From the NCBI GenBank assembly GCA_015655075.1, contig JAATFT010000029.1:1-64000 (forward strand): a stretch of DNA of 64,000 nucleotides, written 5' to 3'. The notes beneath the pieces were generated by a model. The model had not been told where the DNA came from. It saw only the letters and a program-made list of their open reading frames with translations, and did no database searches. The position numbers were made by a program, and so were the translations under genes. The stretch comes from Clostridiales bacterium (lineage in GTDB: Bacteria; Bacillota; Clostridia; Lachnospirales; Lachnospiraceae). Below are positions 18,046 through 28,909 of the stretch, one piece after another (position 1 is the first letter of the stretch; every line of letters begins with the position of its first letter).

Positions 18046-19668
18046 ATGAGTACAATATTAATTAAAAACGGACTACTATTTGACGGGCTTGGGTCTGAAC
18101 CTTTTCCCGGGTCAGTTCTGTTAGTTGACGATAAGATTGCCAAAATCGGTACTGACATAGAGGCCGATGCCGACCAGATCATCCATGCGGATGGCATGGC
18201 AATCACTCCAGGATTTATAGATATCCATCGTCACTGTGATATCATGCCATTCTATTCTGATTCTTTTTCTGCTTGTATGCTGGCACAGGGAATCACTACT
18301 ACCGTCGTAGGAAATTGTGGGATATCCATGACACCAGTCAGTCAGAATCCGGTAACAGCCAGAGAGATGCATAACTTCAACGAACCCGTTTTGGGACCGT
18401 TCCGCGCTGGTCACATCTCTACGTTCCCAGAATACTTATCGGCATTGGACAATGCACAGCTATTTTTGAATTTTGCGTCTCTCATCGGAACTGGCTCCGT
18501 GAAAATAGCTGCAAAGGGATTTTCCAATACCCCGTTTACCGACGATGAGATGAACACTGCATCCGACATGATAAGAGAAGCCCTGGCAGAGGGCGCCGCC
18601 GGTGTTTCCGTGGGGATTATGTACATTCCCGAATGCTACAGCAGCACAGAAGAGTACATTCGCCTGTTAAAGCCAGTTGGAATCTATGGCGGAATCGTCA
18701 CAGCCCATATCAGAGATGAGGGAGATACTCTGACAGCCAGCATTAAAGAGATGATTGAGATAGGAAAACAGATAAACTGCGCTATAGAAATCAGTCATTT
18801 TAAATCCATCTATAAAAATAACTGGCACAAAGAAATCTATCAAGCAATCGAACTGATCGAACAGGCACGGGCTGATGGTCTTGACATCACTTGTGATTTT
18901 TATCCGTATGACTGCGGCTCCACCGCACTGACCACTATAATACCTCCCGATTTTGTAGCCGGTGATATGGGAGGCGCTATCAGATTGCTGGGAACTCCAA
19001 AAGGTGTAGACGAATATCGGCGTTTAGGAGCAGCCTATTATGGCAGTTGGGAACGTTTCGAAGAAATCCTCGGTTGGAATCGTATTATCATTTCCGGCGT
19101 TGTCAAAGACCACAACCGCAAATACATAGGAAAATCTGTTGATGCCGCTGCGGCGGAATACGGATTTCAGGACAGCTGTGCTTTCGTTGCCTATCTCATC
19201 CACGATGAGGATGGCAAAACTGCTATAATTAATCGGACTATGTGCCAGGAAGATATTGATGCTGTTGCCAAACTACCATACTCTATAGTTATTTCAGACT
19301 CCATCTACGCACAGACGGATACCCCCCATCCCCGCATGTACGGAGCCTTTCCGAAAATCATCCGCGAATACGTATACGAAAGAGGGTTAATCACACTTCC
19401 TGAAGCGATCTATAAGATGACCGGTGCACCGGCACAACGCATGCGCATCGACCGCCGAGGTCAGTTAAAAGAGGGATTTTATGCTGATATCAATATCTTC
19501 CGGCCTGAAGAGTTTCGCGATAACGCAACATTTGATGCCCCTACCAAACTGGCTTCCGGCCTAGGTTACAGCATTGTCAACGGTAATATAGCCTGGAAAT
19601 CCAACAAGGTAGAACCTGGATTTTTTGGTAGAAATTTGCGTATTAAAAACAAGCCCAAACTTATTTAG
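18046..19668 (+). CDS. N-acyl-D-amino-acid deacylase family amidohydrolase
   Basis: PGFIDIHRHCD, EISHFK, FYPYDCGSTALTT, HPRMYGAFPKIIREYV. Confidence 0.88.
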   Translation: MSTILIKNGLLFDGLGSEPFPGSVLLVDDKIAKIGTDIEADADQIIHADGMAITPGFIDIHRHCDIMPFYSDSFSACMLAQGITTTVVGNCGISMTPVSQNPVTAREMHNFNEPVLGPFRAGHISTFPEYLSALDNAQLFLNFASLIGTGSVKIAAKGFSNTPFTDDEMNTASDMIREALAEGAAGVSVGIMYIPECYSSTEEYIRLLKPVGIYGGIVTAHIRDEGDTLTASIKEMIEIGKQINCAIEISHFKSIYKNNWHKEIYQAIELIEQARADGLDITCDFYPYDCGSTALTTIIPPDFVAGDMGGAIRLLGTPKGVDEYRRLGAAYYGSWERFEEILGWNRIIISGVVKDHNRKYIGKSVDAAAAEYGFQDSCAFVAYLIHDEDGKTAIINRTMCQEDIDAVAKLPYSIVISDSIYAQTDTPHPRMYGAFPKIIREYVYERGLITLPEAIYKMTGAPAQRMRIDRRGQLKEGFYADINIFRPEEFRDNATFDAPTKLASGLGYSIVNGNIAWKSNKVEPGFFGRNLRIKNKPKLI

Positions 19669-19697
19669 AGCAAGCGATCGGTCCCAAAACATAAAAT

Positions 19698-19749
19698 AAG
19701 TATATAGACAGCCATCAGTATACTTAAACTAATCACTGTCTATATGCTT
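19698..19749 (+). terminator. Possible terminator hairpin after deacylase gene
   Basis: AAGTATATAGACAG ... CTGTCTATATGCTT 14-nt stem (one G-T); no strong T tract. Confidence 0.4.
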
Positions 19750-20269
19750 CTAATATGTTACCGCCGTATTTACTCTGCTCACAAGACTCAAAACTTAAAA
19801 ACCCGTAAAGCCACTGAATTTTCGTTCTATTTCCGCTCTAGCAAGCAGACCGTCTCCACATGCGTTGAGGAGATAAAAAAGATGCTACCTGAAACTGATA
19901 CCCTCTTGACGGCGAATGAGTACCATTTTACGTCTTACAACCTTGTCTGACATACGTTCTGCAACCTTATAGCATAAATTCATCAATTGTGAATAGCTAA
20001 TTTTATTTATAAGTCCCTTAAAACTATCATCTGCTTCTTCACTTATATATAGTTTCAGGCCTCTCTCCTCTTGGTTCTTCAAAAGACCGTATATCTGCCT
20101 TGTTTTCTGTTCCCGAATATAAAGTTTCAGCTTGGTTTATTGTAAGTGGTATATCTTTTGCCAAGTTAAGAATATCATCCATTGATCCTCTTTCAGAATA
20201 TACTCTGAAAATCTAAAGAATTAATACTGCCATTACACAGTTCCTTGTAACATACGCCCAATTTCCAGG

Positions 20270-20455
20270 AACAACAAAATCCTCATAATCTTGTGAAACG
20301 GCCGTGTTTACGGCAGCTTCCACGAGATTATGAGGGTTTTCTAAATATAAAATTAAGGGGAATTCTCTTTTATCAAGTCCCGACTGTCTGACGCCGCCGT
20401 TCATGCTGGAACCGCCGTTTCCGATATAATCGCTTTTTTCAAGAACAATGACCTA
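20270..20455 (-). pseudogene. N-terminal fragment of FAD-dependent (D-amino-acid/sarcosine oxidase-like) oxidoreductase fused to unrelated sequence
   Basis: VIVLEKSDYIGNGGSSMNGGVRQSGLDKREFPLILYLEN then divergent tail. Confidence 0.5.
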
Positions 20456-20483
20456 ATATCCCTTCTTAGCCCTATATTATATT

Positions 20484-21926
<1,443 letters not shown>

Positions 21927-23822
21927 CTAAATCATTACCTGGTAAGCCATCTCTCCCCTTGTTACCAACTTTTTCTCATTAATAATTATATCCTTAAACT
22001 CGTCTGCATTGGAAACCAAAACAGGGGAAACCAGAGAATATCCCATTTTGCGTATTTTTTCCCGGTCAAAATGAATCAATTTCTGACCTGCCTTTACCTT
22101 ATCGCCCTGCTTTACAAAAATTTCAAAACCTTCGCCATGCAACATAACCGTGTTAAGCCCAATGTGAATCAGAATTTCCACACCCTCCTCCGTAGTGATT
22201 CCTATTGCATGTCTGGAGGAGAATAGTGCGGTAACTGTACCGTCACAGGGAGCTATTACTTCATCATTATCCGGATTGATTGCAATTCCTTTACCTGTTA
22301 CGCCGCTTGAAAACACTTCGTCCTCTACATCCTGCAATAAAATTACTTTACCATCTAAAGGTGCCAGGATATCAAGCAATTTATCCTGGCCGGCATCTGC
22401 TGTAATAGTCCCTGCCGGCTCCTTTTCTTCCTTTCCCTCCACATCAAAATCCTTTCGGTCATCCGGTGAAATTCCCCAAAAATAAGTCAACAGTACCCCA
22501 AGGATAAGTGCGGTACTGATACCGAATAAGAATCCGCTGTATGGAGAATAGGTACGCATTGCCAGTGAAAAGATATTATGAAAAACATAGGCGTCGCAGG
22601 TTACATGAAGAGTACCGTTGACTGCTCCGCCGATACCGCTGGAAATTGCAATAACTGCCATTAATCGTTTATAATTCATGATAACACCGTAAAGAATCGG
22701 TTCGGTAACCCCCGCAAAGATTCCGGTAAGAATAGACGGCCCTGCAATTCTTCTGATTCTGGAATGTTTTTTCCCTTTTAAATAAGCACCTATAGCAATA
22801 CCTATTTCCGCATATACCGCACAAACGGCAACCCCTTCAATAATATCTCCCCCAAATTCCGTTAGATTTTGCAGGGTAATTGGTGTAAAGCCCCAATGCA
22901 GTCCCAATATGGTCAAAAACGGATAGGTGGCCCCCAGAATAAAACCTGCAACGGTTTTATTGAAGTTGAACAGCCACATTACCACATCGGAAACTCCATT
23001 TCCCAGAACGTTACCGAAAGGTCCAAAAACAATGACAGAAAAGGGTACCATAATCATCAGGGAAAACATGGGAACGAGAAAAAGTTGTAATTCCTGTTTA
23101 ATTATTTTTTTTAATGCTTTTTCCAGTAATGAATAGACAATCATCGACACAAAAATAGGAAAAACCGTAGAGGCATAATCAGTTGGAGTAATTCTGATTC
23201 CCAGAAAATCGGTAGTTCCCTCCGTGCCGATCAAGGCCGTAAAATTAGGTTCTAACAGTGCCGCACCAATGGCTCCGCCCACATAGGCATTTGCACCCAA
23301 CTGTTTTGCCAAAGTGATTCCGAGAAAGATAGGCAGAAAATAAAATACGGCATTTCCGGCTGCCGATAAAATTGCATAAGTGGAATCCGCACCATCCAGA
23401 ATATGTGCTTCCGTCAGGACCGTCAGCAGGGCTTTTATCATACCGGCACCGGCTAATAAGGGTATTAATGGAGAAAAGGCACCGGATATAACTTTCATAA
23501 TCTGATCTGCAAAATTACCTTTCTTAATTTTTGCATTTGCTGTATCTTCATTGTTTTTGCCAGTGATACCAGCAAGCTCTACTATGGCATTATAATAATC
23601 CTGAACGGCAGAGCCTATTACCACTTGTAATTGTCCGCCGCTTACCATTACCTGTAAAACATAAGGCATTTTTTTTAAAGCCTCTTTATTTGACCGACTC
23701 TTGTCCTTTAGTTCAAATCTTAATCTTGTCGCACAGTGTACCAAATTAATTATGTTTTGCTTTCCGCCAACATAGGCTATAATCTGTTTTGCTTCTTCCG
23801 TATACTTCACGTTTACACCCAT
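21927..23822 (-). CDS. bglF: Beta-glucoside PTS transporter subunit IIBCA
   Basis: IIB cysteine CATRLRFEL, membrane IIC, IIA HIGLNTVMLHGEGF. Confidence 0.93.
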   Translation of the reverse strand: MGVNVKYTEEAKQIIAYVGGKQNIINLVHCATRLRFELKDKSRSNKEALKKMPYVLQVMVSGGQLQVVIGSAVQDYYNAIVELAGITGKNNEDTANAKIKKGNFADQIMKVISGAFSPLIPLLAGAGMIKALLTVLTEAHILDGADSTYAILSAAGNAVFYFLPIFLGITLAKQLGANAYVGGAIGAALLEPNFTALIGTEGTTDFLGIRITPTDYASTVFPIFVSMIVYSLLEKALKKIIKQELQLFLVPMFSLMIMVPFSVIVFGPFGNVLGNGVSDVVMWLFNFNKTVAGFILGATYPFLTILGLHWGFTPITLQNLTEFGGDIIEGVAVCAVYAEIGIAIGAYLKGKKHSRIRRIAGPSILTGIFAGVTEPILYGVIMNYKRLMAVIAISSGIGGAVNGTLHVTCDAYVFHNIFSLAMRTYSPYSGFLFGISTALILGVLLTYFWGISPDDRKDFDVEGKEEKEPAGTITADAGQDKLLDILAPLDGKVILLQDVEDEVFSSGVTGKGIAINPDNDEVIAPCDGTVTALFSSRHAIGITTEEGVEILIHIGLNTVMLHGEGFEIFVKQGDKVKAGQKLIHFDREKIRKMGYSLVSPVLVSNADEFKDIIINEKKLVTRGEMAYQVMI

Positions 23823-23984
23823 TGCATATCGCAAGCAGACCTGCGATACCGCCACATTTTAAAAGGTTGAAAGAATCGTACCGTGGCATCCTTTCTCTAT
23901 TAATATTCTCTTCCAGCCTTAACCTCTTATAATAATTTCCAGTTGCAAAGTTTCCTGGTTACATAGCATCGGATTACGAAATAA

Positions 23985-24055
23985 AAATAGCCCAAAACGG
24001 GTTGATTCAACATGAATTAACCGTCTTGAGCCATGCCTGCTTTACCAGTAACACC
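23985..24055 (-). promoter_or_regulatory. BglG/LicT-type RAT site with overlapping terminator upstream of bglF
   Basis: Minus strand GGTGTTACTGGTAAAGCAGGCATGGCTCAAGACGG...CCCGTTTTGGGCTATTTTTATTT. Confidence 0.8.
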
Positions 24056-24073
24056 TCTAATTTGGTAATACCT

Positions 24074-24907
24074 CTAATTTAAGTTCATTCTGTTTAAATG
24101 CAGGGTTAAATAAAACATTTCCCCCTTGCTTATATCCCAAGCATAACTCTGCATTAAAAATTGTGATATTTTTAATGCACATTTATAATCCCTCGGACAC
24201 TTCTCAACAACTGCCTCCGCCACCGAGCCATCCGCCCTTAATACCTCTCCTTGTACCTGCCTCCTTACAAAATAGCGAATATGTGTTATGAATCTCTTCA
24301 CATCAAAATTATCTTCGCTAAATTCCCTTCCATAGTACAACTTGGTAATATTAAGGATGTTCTGTATTATTTTAGTGCACAGGATTATTTCCTGCATTTC
24401 ATTATCATTATTAAAATGTGCATTGATAAAATGCAATGCAATAAATGAGGCCTCCTGCTCGGGAATTTCATACCCGGTCTTTTTGTTCACTTCGTAAACT
24501 ACGTCTTTGGCAAATTTAAATTCCTCTGGATAGATTAACTTAATATCCCATTCCAGCGGAGATGTGAAATATAACCCTTCCTTTGCCCTTTCGAGCATCA
24601 TACCCAAGTGATCTGATAAAGTAAGCAGTATAATGTCATCACAATGGTAACCAAGTTTTTCTTCCCCTATTTTAATGATTTCGCTGGCCATTTCGACATC
24701 ATTAATGCTGATTCTTTTCAGCAGGTTGTTAAAATCCTTTTTTCTTCCATCATTATCAAGTACAAAGCATTTTTCAATTAAGGAGTCATCAATGGAAGTG
24801 CCTGGCTGAACATTAAATGCAACACCTTTACCCATAACGATTTCTTCATGATTATCATCATTTCGTATAAATGCAACATTATTGTTTAATGCCTTAATCA
24901 ATTTCAT
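24074..24907 (-). CDS. licT: BglG/LicT-family transcriptional antiterminator
   Basis: MKLIKALNNNVAFIRND CAT domain plus two PRD domains. Confidence 0.92.
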   Translation of the reverse strand: MKLIKALNNNVAFIRNDDNHEEIVMGKGVAFNVQPGTSIDDSLIEKCFVLDNDGRKKDFNNLLKRISINDVEMASEIIKIGEEKLGYHCDDIILLTLSDHLGMMLERAKEGLYFTSPLEWDIKLIYPEEFKFAKDVVYEVNKKTGYEIPEQEASFIALHFINAHFNNDNEMQEIILCTKIIQNILNITKLYYGREFSEDNFDVKRFITHIRYFVRRQVQGEVLRADGSVAEAVVEKCPRDYKCALKISQFLMQSYAWDISKGEMFYLTLHLNRMNLN

Positions 24908-24972
24908 CTTTATCTCCTTTACTAAATGAAAAAGACATGACATATAAACATGTTGCAATAACATATTTACAG

Positions 24973-24997
24973 TCATGCCTGCTTTACCAGTAACACT
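24973..24997 (-). promoter_or_regulatory. Second RAT site upstream of licT
   Basis: Minus strand GAGTGTTACTGGTAAAGCAGGCATGACT. Confidence 0.75.
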
Positions 24998-25309
24998 CTA
25001 TACATATAATACAATACCTATTATAAATTGTCAAATACTTTTTTATATTTGCTAGAAATATAGACAATATTAACATAGGGATGAGAATGAATATAATATA
25101 TATTTCGTTTTTTATTTTAAATCGACTAAATTCTCATTAATTATTCTATAATAGTACAAAAACGTTTGAAGAATTTTCCAACAATAAAAAAATATTTATG
25201 GTAAATCTTTGCTATAATAGAGTTCTCACAAACAAAACAGCAGGAAATTTTACATAAATTTATTATAATTAAAAAATAATATTAATTTTAAAATGATAGT
25301 TCAGCAGTA

Positions 25310-26272
25310 TCAGCCATGTATTTGATTTATTATTGTCTCAAATATCTTTGAAGTAGCGATATTGTCCTTATGTGGTATAATTTCGCTTTCAATCTTACCA
25401 CTTCTATAAAGATCAGCAAAATGCTCAATTTCATAAATGAAACCGTCATCAAATTCTGCTTCAAAAGTTTCGCACAATTTAAATTCTTTGTCATAAAGCT
25501 CTGCCTTATGAGATCCTATAAAATCATAAACAACTATAAAACCATTATCCCCATAGACATAACCGTCTTTTTTAGTTCTGGCACATAAACCACAACTTAA
25601 AGATGCAAGTTCACCATCTTCAAATTTCATAGATATGGATACAGAATCATCTACTCCAGACTCACATAGAGTCCCAACAGCTTTAACCTCCGTTGGATTC
25701 TTTCCAAGAATTCCGGTAGTAAATTCGATAGGATAGACACCCGCATCATAAAGGCTACCGCCGGCAACATTTGGATTATAGAGGCGATGCGCCGGATCAT
25801 AAGGGAAAATAAAGCAAAACGATGCTTGAACAAGCTTAATTTTTCCGATCCGGCCCTCTAAAACCCATTCCTTTGCCTTGATAAAAGTCGGGATAAATCT
25901 AGTCCACATAGCTTCCATTAACAGCACTTTTCTCTCTTTAGCCAGATTGGTGACAGAAAGTGCCTGCCGTTCGGTCAAAACCATCGGTTTTTCACAAATA
26001 ACACCTTTTTTGTTTTCAATACAAAGCTTAATCAATTTATAATGAAGGTTATGGGTTTGAGAGATGTAGACTACGTCGACCTCTGAATCTGCCACTAAAG
26101 CTGCATAATCTGCGAAATACTTCTTTACACCATACTCACTGGCAAACTGCTTGGATCTCGTATCATCCGTAGATGCAACAGCAGTAAGCTCAACTCCTTT
26201 TACCGTTTTTATTACTTCTGCAAACCGATGGGCAATTCCGCCAAGCCCCATTATCCCAAATTTTACATTCAT
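25310..26272 (-). CDS. Gfo/Idh/MocA family oxidoreductase
   Basis: MNVKFGIMGLGGIAHRFAEVI, VICEKPMVL, AGGSLYDAGVYPI. Confidence 0.92.
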   Translation of the reverse strand: MNVKFGIMGLGGIAHRFAEVIKTVKGVELTAVASTDDTRSKQFASEYGVKKYFADYAALVADSEVDVVYISQTHNLHYKLIKLCIENKKGVICEKPMVLTERQALSVTNLAKERKVLLMEAMWTRFIPTFIKAKEWVLEGRIGKIKLVQASFCFIFPYDPAHRLYNPNVAGGSLYDAGVYPIEFTTGILGKNPTEVKAVGTLCESGVDDSVSISMKFEDGELASLSCGLCARTKKDGYVYGDNGFIVVYDFIGSHKAELYDKEFKLCETFEAEFDDGFIYEIEHFADLYRSGKIESEIIPHKDNIATSKIFETIINQIHG

Positions 26273-26502
26273 ATTATCAGCCATTCCTTTCATTCCGTTT
26301 ATGACACAACTCATTATAAACTTCTGATAAAAGTAATATTATTATCAGTTAAAACTTCATCAATAAAATCATGATTCAAATACTCTGAAACCGCAATTTC
26401 TCTTTCTTCTTTAAAACGATTATAAGTTGTTTATCCCAGTTTGAAGTTGTATTGGTCTAAAAAATTTAATTACTATATTTTATTTTTTGTTTACATAACA
26501 AA

Positions 26503-27249
26503 CTATAATATAAATGATAATACTTTTAATAAAATTAAGATAACTGGGAATATAATTATTAGAAAAATTTTTTTTATTTTAGTATCTATATGAGGATTTA
26601 TTTGAATCATTACCTGATTCCATATTAAAACTATTATCATTACAATCCCAACAGGGATTACAATATATGAATAATCGCATAACATAATAATAGCAAATCC
26701 AAGAACTATTCCCACAGCCGAAATAATCTGTAAAAAAAAGTTATTATTTCTTTCACTCCTTGTAATGTTCATCCATTCAGATAATGACTCCTTTAGTTCT
26801 GAATACCCCTCAACATGTACCGGTATAAAAATATATCTGGTTATATTATTTGTTTTAATTGTTATACCTTTGTTTACAACTTCTGTTATTGAAATCACTT
26901 CTGACATTTCAATTTCTATTACGGGGGCATTTTTCTGGGATTTTCTTATAGAAGTATCTAGTAACTCAATTTTATAAGAAGTTAGCGAATCATCAATTAT
27001 TTTATTACCAAACCTTATACCTATGACAATTGCAATAGTGCTAAGTAAAACTACCGGAAGCAGAATTACGTACATATTGCCGCTGTAGTCAGATTCAGAA
27101 TTTCCGCTAAAAAGACCTATGATTAGTGCAATTAGCATAAGTGGTACAGCATAGATCAATATTTTTCTTTTTTCCATCTCAATTTGCTTTGTTGACATTT
27201 TAAATTCTTTCATTTTATACACCCTCATTTCTCTTGTTTCATCTCTCAA
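26503..27249 (-). CDS. Membrane protein of unknown function
   Basis: 248 aa ORF with TM segments at both ends around a soluble PH-like central stretch. Confidence 0.6.
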   Translation of the reverse strand: MRDETREMRVYKMKEFKMSTKQIEMEKRKILIYAVPLMLIALIIGLFSGNSESDYSGNMYVILLPVVLLSTIAIVIGIRFGNKIIDDSLTSYKIELLDTSIRKSQKNAPVIEIEMSEVISITEVVNKGITIKTNNITRYIFIPVHVEGYSELKESLSEWMNITRSERNNNFFLQIISAVGIVLGFAIIMLCDYSYIVIPVGIVMIIVLIWNQVMIQINPHIDTKIKKIFLIIIFPVILILLKVLSFIL

Positions 27250-27436
27250 TCATGCCTTTCAATTCTCTGATTCCATATAGCCTGTCCGTTTAGAATAGTT
27301 TCTATAATAAGTCTATATTTTTTCAAACAAGGATGGTCTTTATTTATCTCTATGAATAGACACTGCCTAATTATATTTTCGGTATATCCGTGGAATTCTC
27401 CTCAATAGCCGACAGTTTCCTGTGTACTAATAATAT

Positions 27437-27504
27437 TTCTGCGTAGCAAATATAAGATTATGAGCAAGTAGCGTAGCGTATTGGGAATATCCGCTTTGAC
27501 CATA
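27437..27504. repeat. Partial copy of repeat R1 (right end)
   Basis: GCGTAGCAAATATAAGATTATGAGCAAGTAGC...GGAATATCCGCTTTGAC, matches 51721-51780. Confidence 0.65.
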
Positions 27505-27573
27505 GCAAAACCTCCTTAAGTTTAATACGGTGACATAGTGGTCAAATGCACAAAGGACGCCACTTCCCCCATC

Positions 27574-28512
27574 TTAAGCATTCTCAATAAAACCGGATAA
27601 CTCCCTGTTTAATTCCCCGATTTTTTTCTCCGTGCCACTCTCCATCTGCTTCAATTTTCCGAGTACGTTTCCTACTTCTTCCTTTACCCGCTGTACGCTG
27701 TCCAAAGAATCATGAATACGGGACTGAACTACCCAATCAAAAATAAGTCCGTCAAAGAAAAAATCCGCAAATTTTGCAAATCCTTCGATATTAATATGAA
27801 TCTCCGAATTAATTTTAATATCCGCCAACTCCGTTCTGAAATTATTCAGCAAAGACTGTATGGCGGAAACCGCATCCCTTGCGTCGTCAATATGGGAATG
27901 CTTAATCATATCGGTAATAAAGCCGCCGCCTATTATATCCCAGGTTCCCCAGCCTTGCGCGCTGTTAAGGCTTGACTCGGCACTGGATATCTGGCTCATA
28001 ACCCGGTTGCCGGCCGATATGGCTTCCTTTATCTCTTTTAAATTGGATTTACAAAGGGCAATATCATCCTCTGATTTAAAAATTTTCTCAAATGCCGCAT
28101 TACCGCTTTCTTTCATCAGATTATACTTCTTCTTATATAATTGATGATATCTTGCTTCATAATTTTCATATCGGCTTTTTTCCTCTGTCAGCTTGGAAAT
28201 CTGATATTTCATATCTTCAATCTGCTTTATATTATCGTCCAGTTTCAGTCTGGCTGCCAGCGCTTCCTGCCGTTCTTTCTCTATCTGTTCTTCCTTACTT
28301 CCCAGGATACTATAAAAGACAGCAGCCAGACTCTTTTTATTTAACTGTTCTACATCTGTTTCTTCTTTGCCCAGCTCTTTCTGTAAATTTACATTCTTAT
28401 CTTCCAATTCTTTTAATTGTTCCTGAAGGCTGTCTAACATGGACTCAATTTTTTCATACCTGTGCATTCCCTGGTTTAATTCTTCCAGTACCCGGTTCAT
28501 TTCTTCAAACAT
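27574..28512 (-). CDS. Coiled-coil protein of unknown function
   Basis: 312 aa, heptad-rich; conserved-looking GWGTWDIIGGGFITDMIKHSHIDDA segment. Confidence 0.7.
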   Translation of the reverse strand: MFEEMNRVLEELNQGMHRYEKIESMLDSLQEQLKELEDKNVNLQKELGKEETDVEQLNKKSLAAVFYSILGSKEEQIEKERQEALAARLKLDDNIKQIEDMKYQISKLTEEKSRYENYEARYHQLYKKKYNLMKESGNAAFEKIFKSEDDIALCKSNLKEIKEAISAGNRVMSQISSAESSLNSAQGWGTWDIIGGGFITDMIKHSHIDDARDAVSAIQSLLNNFRTELADIKINSEIHINIEGFAKFADFFFDGLIFDWVVQSRIHDSLDSVQRVKEEVGNVLGKLKQMESGTEKKIGELNRELSGFIENA

Positions 28513-28660
28513 ATCTTATCTCCCCTCCGCCCGCTTATCAGACCCGCACGGCATTCCATACGGCCCATATCTGTGTACCATAAAAATATTACAAATTTTA
28601 CTGTTTACCCTATAATTATATACCCATATTAACCGGTAATCAAGAAACAACTGTATTTTT

Positions 28661-28776
28661 TAACCTTACAAGTAAGTCCCAAGTCCCCCGCTTCTTAGCA
28701 AAGCATAAGCGGTGGGCCTGGGACTTACTTGTTTCAGTCGGAAAGTGGGCTCCCTGAAATACCTGCGCAGCAGGTA
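28661..28776. repeat. Repeat R1 copy (palindromic)
   Basis: 13-bp stem CAAGTAAGTCCCA (28669-28681) / TGGGACTTACTTG (28719-28731). Confidence 0.75.
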
Positions 28777-28909
28777 AATACCAGCATAACCGAATAAAAT
28801 TAAATTTTTTCTTAATATTCCCTATTGTCAGGTAGAAAAATAATAAAAATTTCGGAAATGTAAATTACTTTTTGCCACTATCCGGGATGCCGTTCTCTTT
28901 TTAAAAATA

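Noticed and set aside
19744-20210. Short ORFs (e.g. MLLICYRRIYSAHKTQN..., MKNQEERGLKLYISEEADD...)
   Set aside because: Look like fragments but I could not assign a family; a shared CCGTCTCCACATGC string with ~1817 is too short to interpret.
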